Shown: positions 10,725 to 22,514, counted from the stretch's first letter. The stretch: DNA of 64,000 nucleotides from Channallabes apus (GCA_030522415.1 CM060118.1:15442651-15506650); one strand, 5' to 3'. The notes: generated by a model not told the origin, from the sequence alone. A program made the numbers and translations.

Positions 10725-10839
10725 GTGTGTAAGCTCACAGTCACGACCAAGACCATGCAGAGAAAGTTATTTGATCATACCTGAAATACCGTGTGCACTC
10801 ACATGACAGCAAAAAACGTGATGGAGTTATCTGCTCTTC

Positions 10840-10843
<4 letters not shown>

Positions 10844-10904
<61 letters not shown>
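10844..10904. repeat. (CA)n microsatellite
   Basis: About 30 uninterrupted CA units lie directly beside the CpG island. Confidence 0.95.
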
Positions 10905-10906
<2 letters not shown>

Positions 10907-11880
10907 AAATGTTAAATAATAAACAGAAATAACGCACAAATAACAATAAAATGTATTTATTTATATATTATATTTTATATATTAATGGTATTGAATGTAT
11001 TTCATATATTTAAATTTATTTGTTTATATTTTATTTGTTTGTATTTCATTATATTTCATATATTTTAACCATTTTAACCTTCATACATTCTGATTGCACC
11101 CAATATCTGTACAATTCAGAATGTGATTTTTCTAATTAAATAAAATGAAATAAAATATGTTGTTTTTATTTTTATGCAAAACGCAGACATCATCAACAAC
11201 AATAACGTAATCATTCTTAATAATGCGTTGTTTTAACCAAACAAGCAAATAAACAAAATATGTGTACTACAGTAGGAATAAGTTAAAATAAAATAGCCAG
11301 AGGAATATGCCCTCATATCTTTTATAGCTGCATTCATTTATTTGAAGACGAAAAGTCCCATAAAACATACATTTTAATACTTCATTGAGCTTATTCTATA
11401 TTCACATACATGTATAAGCTGCACATGTACACTTAATTCCTGTATATGATATAAAACACGATTATGTTTTTTGTTGGTTATGCTCCTGCAATACAACGTG
11501 AATGTCCACTAGGAGGCGCTGATACATTAGTTGCAAAATTTTGCTGCACACATTTCAAGACCTGAAGACATCAAACTCCCTTATAATACACATTCAACGT
11601 TAAATTGGATGGAAAGACATAATGAGATGCTGAAAGTGTTACATGATTCAGCTTAAATTATCTATCGATGTATGAGGGAACAGGATTGGGCTTTTTAGTG
11701 TAGATCTTACACGATGAAACACTATTTCAAATTTTAAAATATATTCATGCATCTTTAGCAACTCCTTTAGCATTGTACATGATTGTACAGCAGGGATACA
11801 GTGAATGTGACACCAGTCACATAATAATTTTAGTATAGCTAGTCTACCTATTGGGACTTTTTTGTAATGTTAATTTATGT
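10905..11880. other. AT-rich non-coding stretch
   Basis: The sequence is dominated by A/T tracts and short attt repeats. I see no coding frame or identifiable repeat. Confidence 0.6.
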
Positions 11881-11887
11881 TGTAAAT

Positions 11888-12000
11888 TATGCTGACGGCT
11901 TGCACCTCCACGGTCCGGGTTCGATTCCCGGCCAGACTCGATTCAGAGTTTGCATGTTCTTCCTGTGCTTGGTGAGTTTCCTTCGGGTACTCCGGTTTCA
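11888..12000 (+). repeat. DANA-type SINE, 5' part
   Basis: 'cttgcacctccacggtccgg', the B box 'ggttcgattcccgg' and the core to 'ggtactccggtttc' are in plus order. The element stops there and is followed at once by an inverted copy. Confidence 0.8.
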
Positions 12001-12002
12001 TT

Positions 12003-12416
12003 CATTCAATATATATTCATTCATTCATCTTCTATACCGCTTTATCCTGTATTTAGGGTCGCGGGGACCTGGAGCCTATCCCAGGAGACTCTGGGCACAA
12101 GGCAGGGTACACCCTGGACAGCGTGCCAAACCATCGCAGAGCACACACTAAATCTGTCTGGTTAAATAAAGGTAAATTAAAATAAAAAAACACACACACA
12201 CACACTATGGTCAATTTTGGGAACGCCAATTAGCCTAATCTGCATGTCTTTGGACTGTGGGAGGAAACCGGAGTACCCGGAGGAAACCCACCAAGCACGG
12301 GGAGAACATGCAAACTCCATGCACACAGAGACGGGAATCGAGCCTGGCCGGGAATCGAACCCGGACCCTGGAGGTGCAAGGCGACAGTGCTAACCATTAC
12401 ACCACCGTGCCGCCCA
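12003..12416 (-). repeat. DANA-type SINE, near complete, antisense
   Basis: It runs from (attc)n through 'ggtcgcggggacctggagcc', core and B-box complements to 'ccaccgtgccgccc', which is the complete head. An insertion of about 45 bases at 12148-12193 ('ctggttaaataaaggtaaat' and a short CA run) interrupts it. With 11888-12000 it forms an inverted pair. Confidence 0.85.
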
Positions 12417-12879
12417 ATATATATAATTTTTTTTAAATGTCAGCATTGCTAAATTAATTGAAAGATTCCAGGTTTGCTTCCTTGTTCCTACAACTTTTAC
12501 ATCCGGACAAAATAAAGGTGTGTGTTCAGAGACAACTATGATTTTCTGTTTCAGTAATTTCCTTTACCCTTGCCTTCTAATACCCTTGCACAACTGCAAA
12601 AAGATTGCCTATCTATGATGAGCTATCTATTACATTAGTGGCCATCTGTATTATATAGCATAGAAGTCAACCGGGGAACATTGCATTAGGAAGAATAGAC
12701 CATAAAAGTGTCACATTATATCTGCAATGGCTCTGTTGAATGATTCAGATGTCGCCTATATTTCATTGCTTGCTTATTGCATATATCTTCCCAGAAGAGA
12801 AAAGTCTGCAGTATTTTACTGTAAATGTTATTTTTTAAATTTCAGCTCCAGTGCATAGTATTGATTGAGTTAAGTTAAG

Positions 12880-13070
12880 CTTTTTAAGTTAAGCCTTTAT
12901 TTGTCACATATACATTACAGCACAGTGAAATTCCTTCTTCGCATATCCCATCGTAACTGGGGTCAGAGAACAGGGTCAGCCATGATACAGCGCCCCTGGA
13001 GCAGTTAGGGTTAAGGGCCTTGCTCAAGGCCAAACAGTGGCAACCTGGTGGAGTGATTAAAACCATAATC
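12880..13070 (+). repeat. Dispersed fish repeat
   Basis: The blocks 'cctttatttgtcacatatac', 'cagtgaaattccttcttcgc', 'cagcgcccctggagcagtta' and 'gggccttgctcaaggccaaa' are ones I know as a high-copy interspersed repeat in fish. The right part shares 'ttaagggccttgctcaa' with the other SINE family at 18405-18606, so it is probably SINE-derived. No name is assigned. Confidence 0.65.
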
Positions 13071-13378
13071 AGTAACTAGAAGCACCCCATTATCTTGGGA
13101 ATATATTTCTGATTATCTTCTATCATGTTGAATTAGTTTCCATTTGAAGACTAAATCGAAGTTTAAAAAAGGAAGTATTAAATAGACCAAAAAGTATAAA
13201 ATGAGGTTGTATTATCTTATGAATGAGGTTTTATTATCTTATTATATATTCAATCATAATAGGACGGTAGTGACATATTTATATATACAAATTTATACAG
13301 TTTTCTGGAAATGTCCATAATCAGTAAAGTGTGTCTGAGGTTGTAAGATGTGAGAACTATTTATGTATGTAAGTATTT

Positions 13379-13411
13379 ATGTATGTATGTATGTATGTAT
13401 GTATGTATGTA
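13379..13411. repeat. (TATG)n microsatellite
   Basis: Roughly eight perfect atgt units follow imperfect units from about 13360. Confidence 0.9.
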
Positions 13412-14030
13412 TGTCTATAAAATTGTTGTTCTTTCACTTTCTTCCATTAAGGGTTGCCATAGCAGAACATCTGTTCTACACATTGCGCAAGTTTTACACC
13501 ATTTCCATCCTTGGTTGGGACCAGCACTAAGGATGCCCTGCATCCAATGATAATGTTTGGACATCCAGTCCAATGCCCCTGTATGTCAAGCCTGTGATGG
13601 AAATTAACATATAAATGTACACAAATAAAGTTCTCTATTAATATAGGAGATATAGAATATGGGTATGCCATACAAGCACCTTCATATTCTTCTTTTTTTC
13701 AAACCTGTACTGGGTTATTTTTGGCTGTTCATCTGTGTGTCAAACCATCCAAAGATACTAAACAAAGATTAAATTGCCCTCTATTACGTCCTGATACATC
13801 CTGTTTGTGGTTCTTAGATGACATGTAATGCCACAATACTATTTGCAGAGAAGCAGCTCCATATCATCATGCGCCATCCTTTGTATTTTATTGTGGTTAT
13901 AAGGTTTCTTGAAATCATAAGTGCAACCCTTCTTACTTCAAGCATGATGAGTTAAATTACAACCAAAGCATTCTGCTTATCTTTGGTCTTTTGTTCCAAA
14001 GCAATTGTTTAAATGCTCATATGCAAGCTT
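13412..14030. other. Non-coding stretch, nothing recognised
   Basis: Short frames exist on both strands without any domain. 'tgggaccagcactaaggatg' near 13517 faintly resembles SINE text but is too short to assign. Confidence 0.5.
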
Positions 14031-14330
14031 TAGACACAGTTACTGTATCTCAGTGAATCATGGACACTGTTTAGTTTTAGTGTCGGTCCCAAGCCTGAAT
14101 AACTGTCAGGGTGACTCAGTGGTTAAGGCATTGGACTAGGATCCCAGGTTCAAACCCAGTGACTACCAATCTACCACTGTTGGGGTCTTAACCCTCAACT
14201 GCAAAATGTAAGTCGCTCTGGATAAGGGCATTTGCTAAATGCCTAAATGTAAATGAGAAGGGTTGCATGAGGAAGGACATTCAGTGTAAATCATGTGCCA
14301 AATTAATATGCAGATAATAATAATGCAGAT
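14030..14330 (+). repeat. tRNA-derived SINE (gggttgc...gtgccaa family) split by another SINE
   Basis: The left part ends 'gtgtcggtcccaagcctga' and the right part resumes 'agaagggttgcatgaggaag' then 'atcatgtgccaaat'. In the uninterrupted copies at 34062-34221 and 38440-38580 these two pieces are contiguous. The interruption is the SINE at 14103-14254. Confidence 0.7.
14103..14254 (+). repeat. tRNA-derived SINE (aaatgcctaaatgtaaatg family)
   Basis: The head 'tgactcagtggttaaggcat' contains the A box, 'ggttcaaaccc' the B box, and the tail is 'taagtcgctctggataaggg' then 'tgctaaatgcctaaatgtaa'. It is sense-oriented and inserted into the SINE at 14030-14330. Sister copies: 18405-18606, 26612-26690, 61815-61996. 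Confidence 0.85.
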
Positions 14331-14349
14331 AATAATCTGGTTTCCATGC

Positions 14350-14935
14350 CAGATTATGGGTTACGGTTAACAACGACCGCTTCAGGTACCGTTGGTCAGC
14401 AAGATACTACTGGCTACTGTTGACCGAAGAATGAAGTGAAAGAGAGGGGGCAGACATGTCCAGAAAAAGAGAGAAGGAAATAAGGAAGGGTGAAAGCATA
14501 GAGGGTAAAATAGGAACTTTGAATGTCGGCACCGTGACTGGAAAAAGGGAGAGAGCCAGATGATACGATGGAGTGGAGAATGGTAGATATACAGTATGAT
14601 GTGTACAAGAGACCAAAAGGAATTAAAGCAAGGCTAGGAACATTGGAGGTGGGTTCAAACTGATTTACAGTGGTGTAGATAATAAGAGAAATGGTATAGG
14701 TCAAATAATGAGGAAAGAGTATGCCAAAAGGGTAATGGAAATGACGAGAGAGTCTTGTAGAGTGATGAGTGTGAAACTGGAAGTTGAAGGGGGTTTAATG
14801 ATGAATGTCATCAGTGCATACACTCCACAGGTACGTAGGAAGTGATGTAAAGGACAAAGTGGTAGTGAATGTCCCCAAAGACGAAAGATTGGTAAATTAG
14901 AGCTGACCTGAATGGGCATATACGTTTTTAATTTT
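14350..14935 (+). pseudogene. RTE-type LINE endonuclease remnant
   Basis: Conceptual plus-strand translation with frameshifts and stops gives the string of motifs typical of the AP-type endonuclease of fish RTE-like LINEs: GTLNVGT at about 14513, then KARNIGGGFKLIY, then a block ending VISAYTPQV near 14830. The catalytic framework is broken by several stops, so no enzyme is made. It belongs to the same family as 31380-32005 and 63675-64000. Confidence 0.7.
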
Positions 14936-15855
14936 TATTTATTTATTTATTTTGATAGATAGTTTGTTTCCTCAGTGCTAACATGGAATCTAAGCTTGTG
15001 CTTCTAATTGACTGCAGGCCTGAAGAAAATCAATCTAAAATATTGTTCACAACGAGCAGGCCAATTATGTGATAATATAAAATAATGAATGTATCCCTCA
15101 GGCACTAAACTCATGGCAAAATCCATTTCTGAATTGTATGCCTTTATTTCATTTTTTCCTCCCCAGTGCTTGTGGAAAATCACATGCGAAAATAATTACT
15201 GAAAATCAGACAGGACTCATAGCCGAAACAAGTTCTAGCACTTTGATTTGTATTTGTCTTACTCTCTGGTGTAGAAACTCATTTAAGGTGCTTTAAGAAA
15301 TCTTTTTTTATTATTATTATTATTATTCCATAATAGCTTATGTGATGATCATTGCTTATAATATGCTTTTAAATAATATCTCTTATATAGCCTGAATCAC
15401 TTACAAAGACCGATGACAGTTAAATCCTCCTGAAGGCTTTGATACCACTACACTAATTTCCCAATACTAATCACTTATTGTGTTTTCACACACATTCACA
15501 CACTCTTTTTTTTTTTTCATTTTCATGTAGGAGCAATTTTCTGTAATATTAGATCTGCATGTTTGTTTTGTTTTTGTTTTTTGAGGTTGGAGGAAATCAG
15601 AACTGGAAGGAAACATGGAAAAGAACATGCAAAACTCCACCTACTTCACCCACTTCACCTTTGTGTCCGCAGCTATACATACTGCCCGACTGAGTCACCA
15701 TGGCAGATTCAAGTTAATTGTAAATGTAACCCCAGCACAACCATCTTCGTCATAATCAAGTTCTTAAAAGACTTTCTAGAGAATCGTTTAATTCTGGACA
15801 AGATTCTAGTGAAAGAACAGCAATCTCAGAAACATCGAGATTAAGCCGTTTTTAT
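14936..15855. other. Non-coding stretch
   Basis: A/T-rich with a short (att)n at about 15310-15328 and a T-run at 15507. The 93-codon frame at 15563-15844 has no recognisable domain. Confidence 0.5.
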
Positions 15856-15859
15856 TATT

Positions 15860-16060
15860 TACAAATTTTGAGAAAGTAATTCATGCTTTTATTTCATCTT
15901 GACTTGATTACTGTAATGTGTTATATACAGGGATGAGTCAGTCATCTCACTCTCGCCTACAGCTTGTCCAAAATTGGGATGATTTGAAAAAATTCTATTA
16001 AAGCTCAGCCTCAAAAATTTACGTGCCTGAATAGACACTCGTTTGTCCGGCACCCCATGT
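15860..16060 (+). pseudogene. L2-type LINE reverse transcriptase remnant
   Basis: Plus-strand translation gives EKVIHAFISS, then a stop, then LDYCNVLYTGMSQSS and RLQLVQN. This block (HAFISSRLDYCN...LQxVQN) lies downstream of the catalytic centre in L2/jockey-clade reverse transcriptases. It is a short 5'-truncated piece with a stop. The heptamer TACTGTA at 15909 is simply its Tyr-Cys-Asn codons. Confidence 0.7.
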
Positions 16061-18325
16061 ACAAGAACACACATGAACAAATAATTTTTTTTGTATCTGT
16101 AAATAAATTATATTAAGAAATACAGCAGAATATTGTGACTAAATGACTTTATTTCATTATTAAAATAAATAATTATTATGATAAATAATTACATGTTAAA
16201 GTAGCATTCTTCTCTGCCTAACTTTAAGTGGCCCCTTACTGACTGTCCGCCACAGGTAGATACGTACAGTAGCACAATGCTATGGGATAATGCAGTAGCT
16301 TCAATGTACGAGTGCAATGGGCCAAAATGGTCAGCACCTTTGTGTTATATTGATTTCGATTTAATTCCAGATTGACACTTCTGCTTGCTATCACTAGCAG
16401 CACTGTGTCCTGAAAGCTGTTGTGTTTGCTATGTCCAGTTCCAACGCATTACTTAAATCTCCAATCCGGATTTCTCAACTCGAAAGGTGGGAACATGGCT
16501 GTATATTTGGTCAGACATTGCATGACTGGACATTATGGGGTTTGAATGCTATAAATAAATATGGATGTTATGTTATTTGTTTGTTTTTTTGAGGTTGTAT
16601 TTGGAACATTGCGTAAGGGTTATTCATCTAACATTACTTCAACGTAACCCAAAGTAATTCTGAATGTCCAAAAACAAAGTTATTGTGATGTAGTGTTTTG
16701 GATGGATGAAGTTACAACCTAATTACAACCTTATGACAACATCATATACAGTAATGTTACCGTCGCTATTGTGTTAACTCTCAACAACATCTCATGTTAT
16801 AAAATGAGTTCGATGTAATTTGCGGTGGATAAGAGTGTCCGCCAAATGGCGATGGTAGGGATACGACTAAGGGTTGAAGCAGTCTGTTACAAAGCATGCC
16901 AGTTTCAAGAGATAAACTGAAAGAGAAATGGACTGACTGGTCTGTTTGATTCAATATTTGTTGCCAAGGTGCAGAAAGTAAAAAACATATTCAGCAGTTT
17001 CCCTGACTAAAGCTTCACATCTGTCTATCTGCCACCTTACCCAAAGTTGTATTGTAAAAGAACTTTGCAAAATGAACTTAAACTTAAGCCTTTCAAAGTA
17101 ATCTGGAGCAGGTTAGTTCTGATGAACAGCAGTAGACTTTCTAGTTAACCCTTAACACCTATAGCATTTTAGATATTTTTTATTTTAATAAATACTGTAT
17201 ATATGGGATCAGGATTGAGCAATAGAGAGTAACATGTCAGTTTTTTTCCCAGCACAACTTGAGAATGTGATGAGATGAATATTATTTCATTGTACCAACT
17301 ACTGTACTGTAAAACATGAATAAGCAAAAATGTACAAAATGAGTCGCAAAGGTATAGCACAGATACATACAGTATGATCACTTGTTTTTATGGTAATATC
17401 CAGTTGTTTGTTCTTTCTATGACCAAAAATATTTTTCTATTTAATAATAAATGAAAATAATATGACCATTATGTGAGTTTGATTATGTGATTATATGATT
17501 TTTGTGATGTCATTCCTATATTCCGGTAGCAGTGAAATTTGCGTTTAAAAATAATGATAACGTTAAATCTACCTGACATGTCTAAAAAACCCAAATGCGG
17601 AAGTTGATGTCTGAAACCTCCCCGTCAACACACACCAGCAGGACATCCGTATACAGAGATGTTTTTTTTATTTTTTATTGGTCATTGATGAATGTTGCTG
17701 CTTGTGTTTTAATAGTTTTACTTTTTTGGGAAATGTAATACAGAGTATAAAACTGGTTTACACTTGGACCAGTTCCTCCATACGTGAGCTGGTTTGCTGG
17801 AACTGTGCTGTGCGGCAGTGACATGCGATCTCAGACTTTGTAAGGGCAATGAATCCTTGGTTGTAGTAACACTGACTCAGAGTTAGGGATTAAATCCGGA
17901 TCCTGTCTATACTGTATACGACCTGCGACACCAGTGCTGTCAAGAAAACATTGGACACTGATATACGCACTTGATCAAAATGTATCATGTGTCTTCAACA
18001 TACGGTTAATTACCTGGCACTAAAATTGCAGGTAGAATTTTCATCTTCAGATTATGCATACCATATTTGTTCTCATTTTGTAATTTTACTGTATTCCTAC
18101 TTTGCATATTTTGCCCTCAATCTTCCAAAAAGCTATGCTCTGAAACATTTCTACCATTCCACTCTCTCTGATTCACACACAAAACTGAGTGTTACTGAAA
18201 TATTCTCGTTTACATAAATGTTCAAACACTGCTTTGTGTGTGTGCTATAGTGGTCCTTGAAATGGTTCTGTGACTTGATTGGAGTCCACTTGTAACTAAA
18301 TAAATTCATTGGATGTAATTAGGAA
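16061..18325. other. Long non-coding stretch
   Basis: No gene is seen. At about 16826-16858 'ggtggataagagtgtccgcc' looks like a short tail of the aaatgcctaaatg SINE family. Several TACTGTA/TACAGTA copies cluster at 17193-17374, including a perfect tandem at 17300-17311. The small frames at 17169-17381 and 17987-18217 have no domain. Confidence 0.5.
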
Positions 18326-18327
18326 AG

Positions 18328-18404
18328 GGGCGGGACAGTGTCTTAGTGGTTAGCCTTGCACCTTCAGGGTCTGGGTTCGATTCCCGCCTTTGAGTTTGGG
18401 CAAC
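18328..18404 (+). repeat. DANA-type SINE, head only
   Basis: The tRNA-like 'gtcttagtggttagccttgc', 'accttcagggtctgg' and the B box 'ggttcgattcccg' are kept. The remainder is replaced by the next SINE. Confidence 0.75.
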
Positions 18405-18606
18405 CATTACATTTACATTTAGGCATTTGGCAGACGTTCTTATCCAGAGTGACTTACATTTTTATCTCAGTACACATCTGAGCAGTTGAGGGTTAAGGGC
18501 CTTGCTCAAGGGCCCAACAGTGGCAACTTGGTGGTTGTGGGGTTTGAACCTGGGATCTTCCGAACCGTAGTCCAATGCCTTAACCACTGAGCTACCCCTG
18601 GCCCCA
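18405..18606 (-). repeat. tRNA-derived SINE (aaatgcctaaatg family), full length, antisense
   Basis: Antisense order from tail to head: 'acatttaggcatttggcaga', 'ttatccagagtgacttacat', 'ccttgctcaagggcccaaca', the B-box complement 'gggtttgaacctg' and the A-box complement 'ccttaaccactgagctaccc'. It abuts the truncated SINE head at 18328-18404, so it probably inserted into that copy. Confidence 0.9.
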
Positions 18607-18639
18607 TCATTGTGGCACTCAATCAATCAGGTCTGTATG

Positions 18640-19455
18640 GTAGACTGGCCAGAAAAAAGCCATTCCTCAAACAAAGGCACATGACAGCCTGCTGGGAGTT
18701 TGCCAAAAGCACCTGAAGGACTCTCAGACCTTAAAAAACAAACTGCACTGGTCTGATGACACAATTCCCTACACCATGTGTGGAGGAAATCAGGCATAAT
18801 ACATCACCTTCAGTCAAACACGATTGTGGCTGCATCGTATTGTGGTGATGTTTCCTACAACTGGGACTGGTAGACAATTCAAAATAGAGTGAAAATGGAT
18901 GCAGAAACAGAGAGAAAACCTTGAGAGAAAACCTTCTCTGGAGTGCTTAGAATCACAGATTGAGGGACCAGATTTCATTTTAACTAGACAACAACCTAAA
19001 GCATACCACCAAGAAAATACAGAACAACTTAAGAACAACTCTGTAAAAGTCCTGGAGTGGGCAGCCAGGGCGTGGACCTGAACCCCGTTGAGCATCTCTG
19101 GAGAGACCTGAAAATGGTGGTGCTCATCCAAACTGGTTGCTCTTGAAAGATTCTGCCAAGAGGAATGACTGGAGGAAACTTCCAAAAGATACCATAGATC
19201 ATTTGCAAGCAGACTTGATGCTTTTATTGCTGTCAAAGATGTTTTAGAGATGTGATAGGACTGAATACTTTGGCACATTGGGACATTCCAGTCTTTACAG
19301 TATATACTACTCCAAATAACTGTTTTTACTTTTTCATTGTGGACTATTACAGTATGTGTAGAATGATAGGGAACAACCTGAATTCATTTTTAAGACAAGT
19401 GTGAAACATAAATAAATGTGGGAAAAGGGTCTGAAAACTTTCCGTCTGCAATTTC
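18640..19455 (+). pseudogene. Tc1-like transposase fossil
   Basis: Fragments match the Tc1 transposase in plus order. 'ctgcactggtctgatgacac' corresponds to the WSDD block with the first catalytic Asp, and near 19000-19110 the frame-shifted 'gtcctggagtgggcagccag' and 'ccgttgagcatctctggaga' match the LEW...PIEHLWRDLK block with the last catalytic Glu. The right end 'gggtctgaaaactttccgtc' resembles a terminal repeat. Many stops and shifts show it is long dead, and no left terminal repeat is found. Confidence 0.65.
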
Positions 19456-20200
19456 TAGTCCTTAATCTTGTCCCTTATACTGAAGCATGTGTTCAGAGGA
19501 CACACTGTTGAAACTAATCTAACATGAATCATCTGGTTTTACAGATGTGTGTGGAATTTGTGTCTGAATACACACCTTCATTAATGCACAAAGGAGACAT
19601 ACTGTACCAAATACTGAAAATTTTTCTAATCTTTTTATATAAACTCTTTGTGTTAAATTGAAAAAGAATCCCAAACAGAAGCATTTTCATTAGTCATCTG
19701 AGACTTTTGGACCCCACACTATATAATGAGATTTATTACAGTATATGGATCGACCATAGTTTCGGGGGGGGGGATACTGACTTTGAAAATAATTGCACTG
19801 TCAGTCTAACCTTGACTAACCTACATGATACTTTTATATAATACAGCAACCCAGATGCTGTTAATTCATACATCAATAACATTCCTTTGACCAGATTTTG
19901 ATGAGAAGCGGTTTAATTATTGCTGCTCTATTCAACAAGCACGATTTAAGCCCAGTGCCTGAGCACATGTCCTTCACAATTTTTTTATGCCACCCTTTTT
20001 AAGAAAATCACAAGCAAGATTAACAGAGTGAAATCCCACAGTAGAGTGTTTAATATATACTCTATTGTGTTTTAAAATATATGTGCACATGATTAGTCCG
20101 ATAGTTAGACAATATCACATGCTTCCCTCTTTTCCCATATCTTTTCACTTTTTTAACCTCTAACTTCAGACTTCTCTTGCTTATTTGTATTTATAAATGT
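19456..20200. other. Non-coding stretch
   Basis: AT-rich, with a short G-run near 19765. I recognise no gene or repeat. Confidence 0.55.
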
Positions 20201-20201
20201 C

Positions 20202-20314
20202 CAGTTGAACCTTGGATTGTGAGCATAATTTATTCCGAAACCATGTTTGTACATCAAAGAACTCATATATCAAAGCCAATTTCCACTTAAGAAATAACGG
20301 AAACTTAGATTATT
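20202..20314 (+). repeat. Single end of a pogo/Tigger-like MITE
   Basis: 'cagttgaaccttggattgtg', then 'tcatatatcaaagccaattt' and 'aagaaataacggaaact' match the terminal repeat of the foldback element at 55903-60367 (reverse complement of its right end). Only one end is present. Confidence 0.6.
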
Positions 20315-20956
20315 TATATATAATATAAATATATAATATAAATATAAAGTCAAAATATCAAATTAACCTGCATTGTACCGCAGCAGTGTTTCCGTTAGTG
20401 TGTGTGTATATACAGCTATATACAGAGGTGGAAAGTACCGAATTACATTTACTCGCGTTACTGTAATTGAGTAGTTTTTTTGTGTATTTCTACTTTTTAA
20501 AGTAGTTTTTAAAATCTGTCATTTTACGTTTACTTAAGTACGTTTTGTTTGAAGTATTGTAATTCGCTACATTTTAAATCATATTCGCTACTGAGTAAAA
20601 AAATAAATGAATGAAAATGCTAAAATAATAAAAATATGATGCTTTGTATAAATGCTTCATTACGCTCGCATGTGTGTATCATGTCCTGGTCGCGCGCCGC
20701 TCCTGACTCCACACCAAGTTTTCTGACTGTCCCCACATCGGCAGCTACCTGACCTTCCACATGGTCGCTTCCGCCCTGAGAGTGACGTCATCGACTAGCG
20801 CAACCATATATAAATCGGAGAGAGACGCAGGAAAGAAGAAAGAGATTGTGATTTTGCCGTTTTGATATTTGGTTGTGTATTCCGGTTTTGACTTTTTGCC
20901 TCCCATTGACTTTGATTATTGCTTTGTCCCTTTGGTTTGGTTGGCCTTTGTATATA

Positions 20957-22346
20957 CAGGTCCTTCTCAAAAAATTTGCATATTGTGATAAAGTTCATTA
21001 TTTTCTGTAATGTACTGATAAACATTAGACTTTCATATATTTTAGATTCATTACACACAAACTGAAGTAGTTCAAGCCTTTTATTGTTTTAATATTGATG
21101 ATTGTGGCATACAGCTCATGAAAACCCAAAATCCCTATCTCAAAAAATTAGCATATTTCATCCAACCAATAAAAGAAAAGTGTTTTTAATACAAAAAAAA
21201 AAAAAAGTCAACCTTCAAATAATTATGTTCAGTTATGCACTCAATACTTGGTCGGGAATCCTTTTGCAGATTCTTGTGTCTTGTGTCTCTCAACTTTCTC
21301 TTCACAATATCCCACAGATTCTCTATGGGGTTCAGGTCAGGAGAGTTGGCAGGCCAATTGAGCACAGTAATACCATGGTCAGTAAACCATTTACCAGTGG
21401 TTTTGGCACTGTGAGCAGGTGCCAGGTCGTGCTGAAAAATGAAATCTTCATCTCCATAAAGCTTTTCAGCAGATGGAAGCATGAAGTGCTCCAAAATCTC
21501 CTGATAGCTAGCTGCATTGACCCTGCCCTTGATAAAACACAGTGGACCAACACCAGCAGCTGACATGGCACCCCAGACCATCACTGACTGTGGGTACTTG
21601 ACACTGGACTTCAGGCATTTTGGCATTTCCCTCTCCCCAGTCTTCCTCCAGACTCTGGCACCTTGATTTCCGAATGACATGCAAAATTTGCAACCTGTAG
21701 CCCATTTCCTGCACACGCCTGTACACGGTGGCTCTGGATGTTTCTACTCCAGACTCAGTCCACTGCTTCCGCAGGTCCCCCAAGGTCTGGAATCGGTCCT
21801 TCTCCACAATCTTCCTCAGGGCCCGGTCACCTCTTCTCGTTGTGCAGCGTTTTCTGCCACACTTTTTCCTTCCCACAGACTTCCCACTGAGGTGACTTGA
21901 TACAGCACTCTGGGAACAGCCTATTCGTTCAGAAATTTCTTTGTGTCTTACCCTCTTGCTTAAGGGTGTCAATGATTGCTGACCTGACTGCTGTCCAGAA
22001 GGCCGTCTTATCCATGATTGCGGTTTTGAGTAATGAACCAGGCTGGGAATTTTTAAAAGCCTCAGGAATCTTTTGCAGGTGTTTAGAGTTAATTAGTTGA
22101 TTCAGATGATTAGGTTAACAGCTCGTTTAGAGAACCTTTTCAAGATATGCTAATTTTTTGAGATTTTGGATTTGGGGTTTTCATGAGCTGTATGCCACAA
22201 TCATCAATATTAAAACAATAAAAGGCTTGAACTACTTCAGTTTGTGTGTAATGAATCTAAAATATATGAAAGTCTAATGTTTATCAGTACATTACAGAAA
22301 ATAATGAACTTTATCACAATATGCTAATTTTTTTTAGAAGGACCTG
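20957..22346 (-). mobile_element. Tc1-like element, deleted copy
   Basis: Long terminal inverted repeats of roughly 200 bp (20957-21165 and about 22145-22346) begin 'caggtccttctcaaaaaatt' and are flanked by TA on both sides. The transposase lies antisense between them. Insertion was into the hAT element 20423-23079, so this copy is younger than that hAT. Confidence 0.9.
21186..22015 (-). pseudogene. Tc1 transposase, two internal deletions and a frameshift
   Basis: The start (MDKTAFWTAVRSAIIDTLKQ) lies at 22015. A small loss after KT near 21945 shifts the frame into ISERIGCSQSAVS, the N-terminal helix-turn-helix, followed by the GRKKCGRKR basic stretch. After VQEMGYR, near 21698, the sequence jumps to FCMSFGNQGARVW. 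The missing part holds the first catalytic Asp block, so the DDE triad is incomplete. The second Asp (FIFQHDLAPAH) and the Glu (SPDLNPIENLW) remain. A second deletion after KRKLRDTR, near 21275, removes most of the C-terminus. The product cannot transpose; the ends could still be mobilised by an intact relative. Confidence 0.85.
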
Positions 22347-22514
22347 TATTTGTAGATAATTTCACTGTTTTTGGTTTAGGGAGTCCGGGAAGGTACCTGT
22401 ATTTTTGTTTGTGTGGTGTTGTTTTTTTGTGCAGGTAATCTAGCTACTAAATATAAATACTATTTTGTTTATTATTTTGGCCTGGCTCCATCCTGAGTCT
22501 GATCCTCCTCCAGG

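Larger units (their letters stand above)
9900..10760 (-). promoter_or_regulatory. CpG-rich island, candidate host promoter and first exon
   Basis: CpG dinucleotides are dense here and rare in the surrounding sequence. The segment contains a perfect NRF1-type palindrome at 10570-10580, several 'gctagc' clusters at 10260-10350, and on the minus strand a good splice donor (AGG|GTAAGG, GT at 10387-10386). Together these suggest transcription leftwards from near 10.5 kb with a non-coding first exon. The frames inside look non-coding (low-complexity F and K runs at 9900-9980). A bidirectional promoter is possible. No downstream coding exon is recognisable in the window, so the gene is unknown. Confidence 0.45.

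Noticed and set aside
18814..19278. 154-codon open frame on the minus strand
   Set aside because: It is antisense to the Tc1-like fossil at 18640-19455, whose plus strand carries the transposase motifs.
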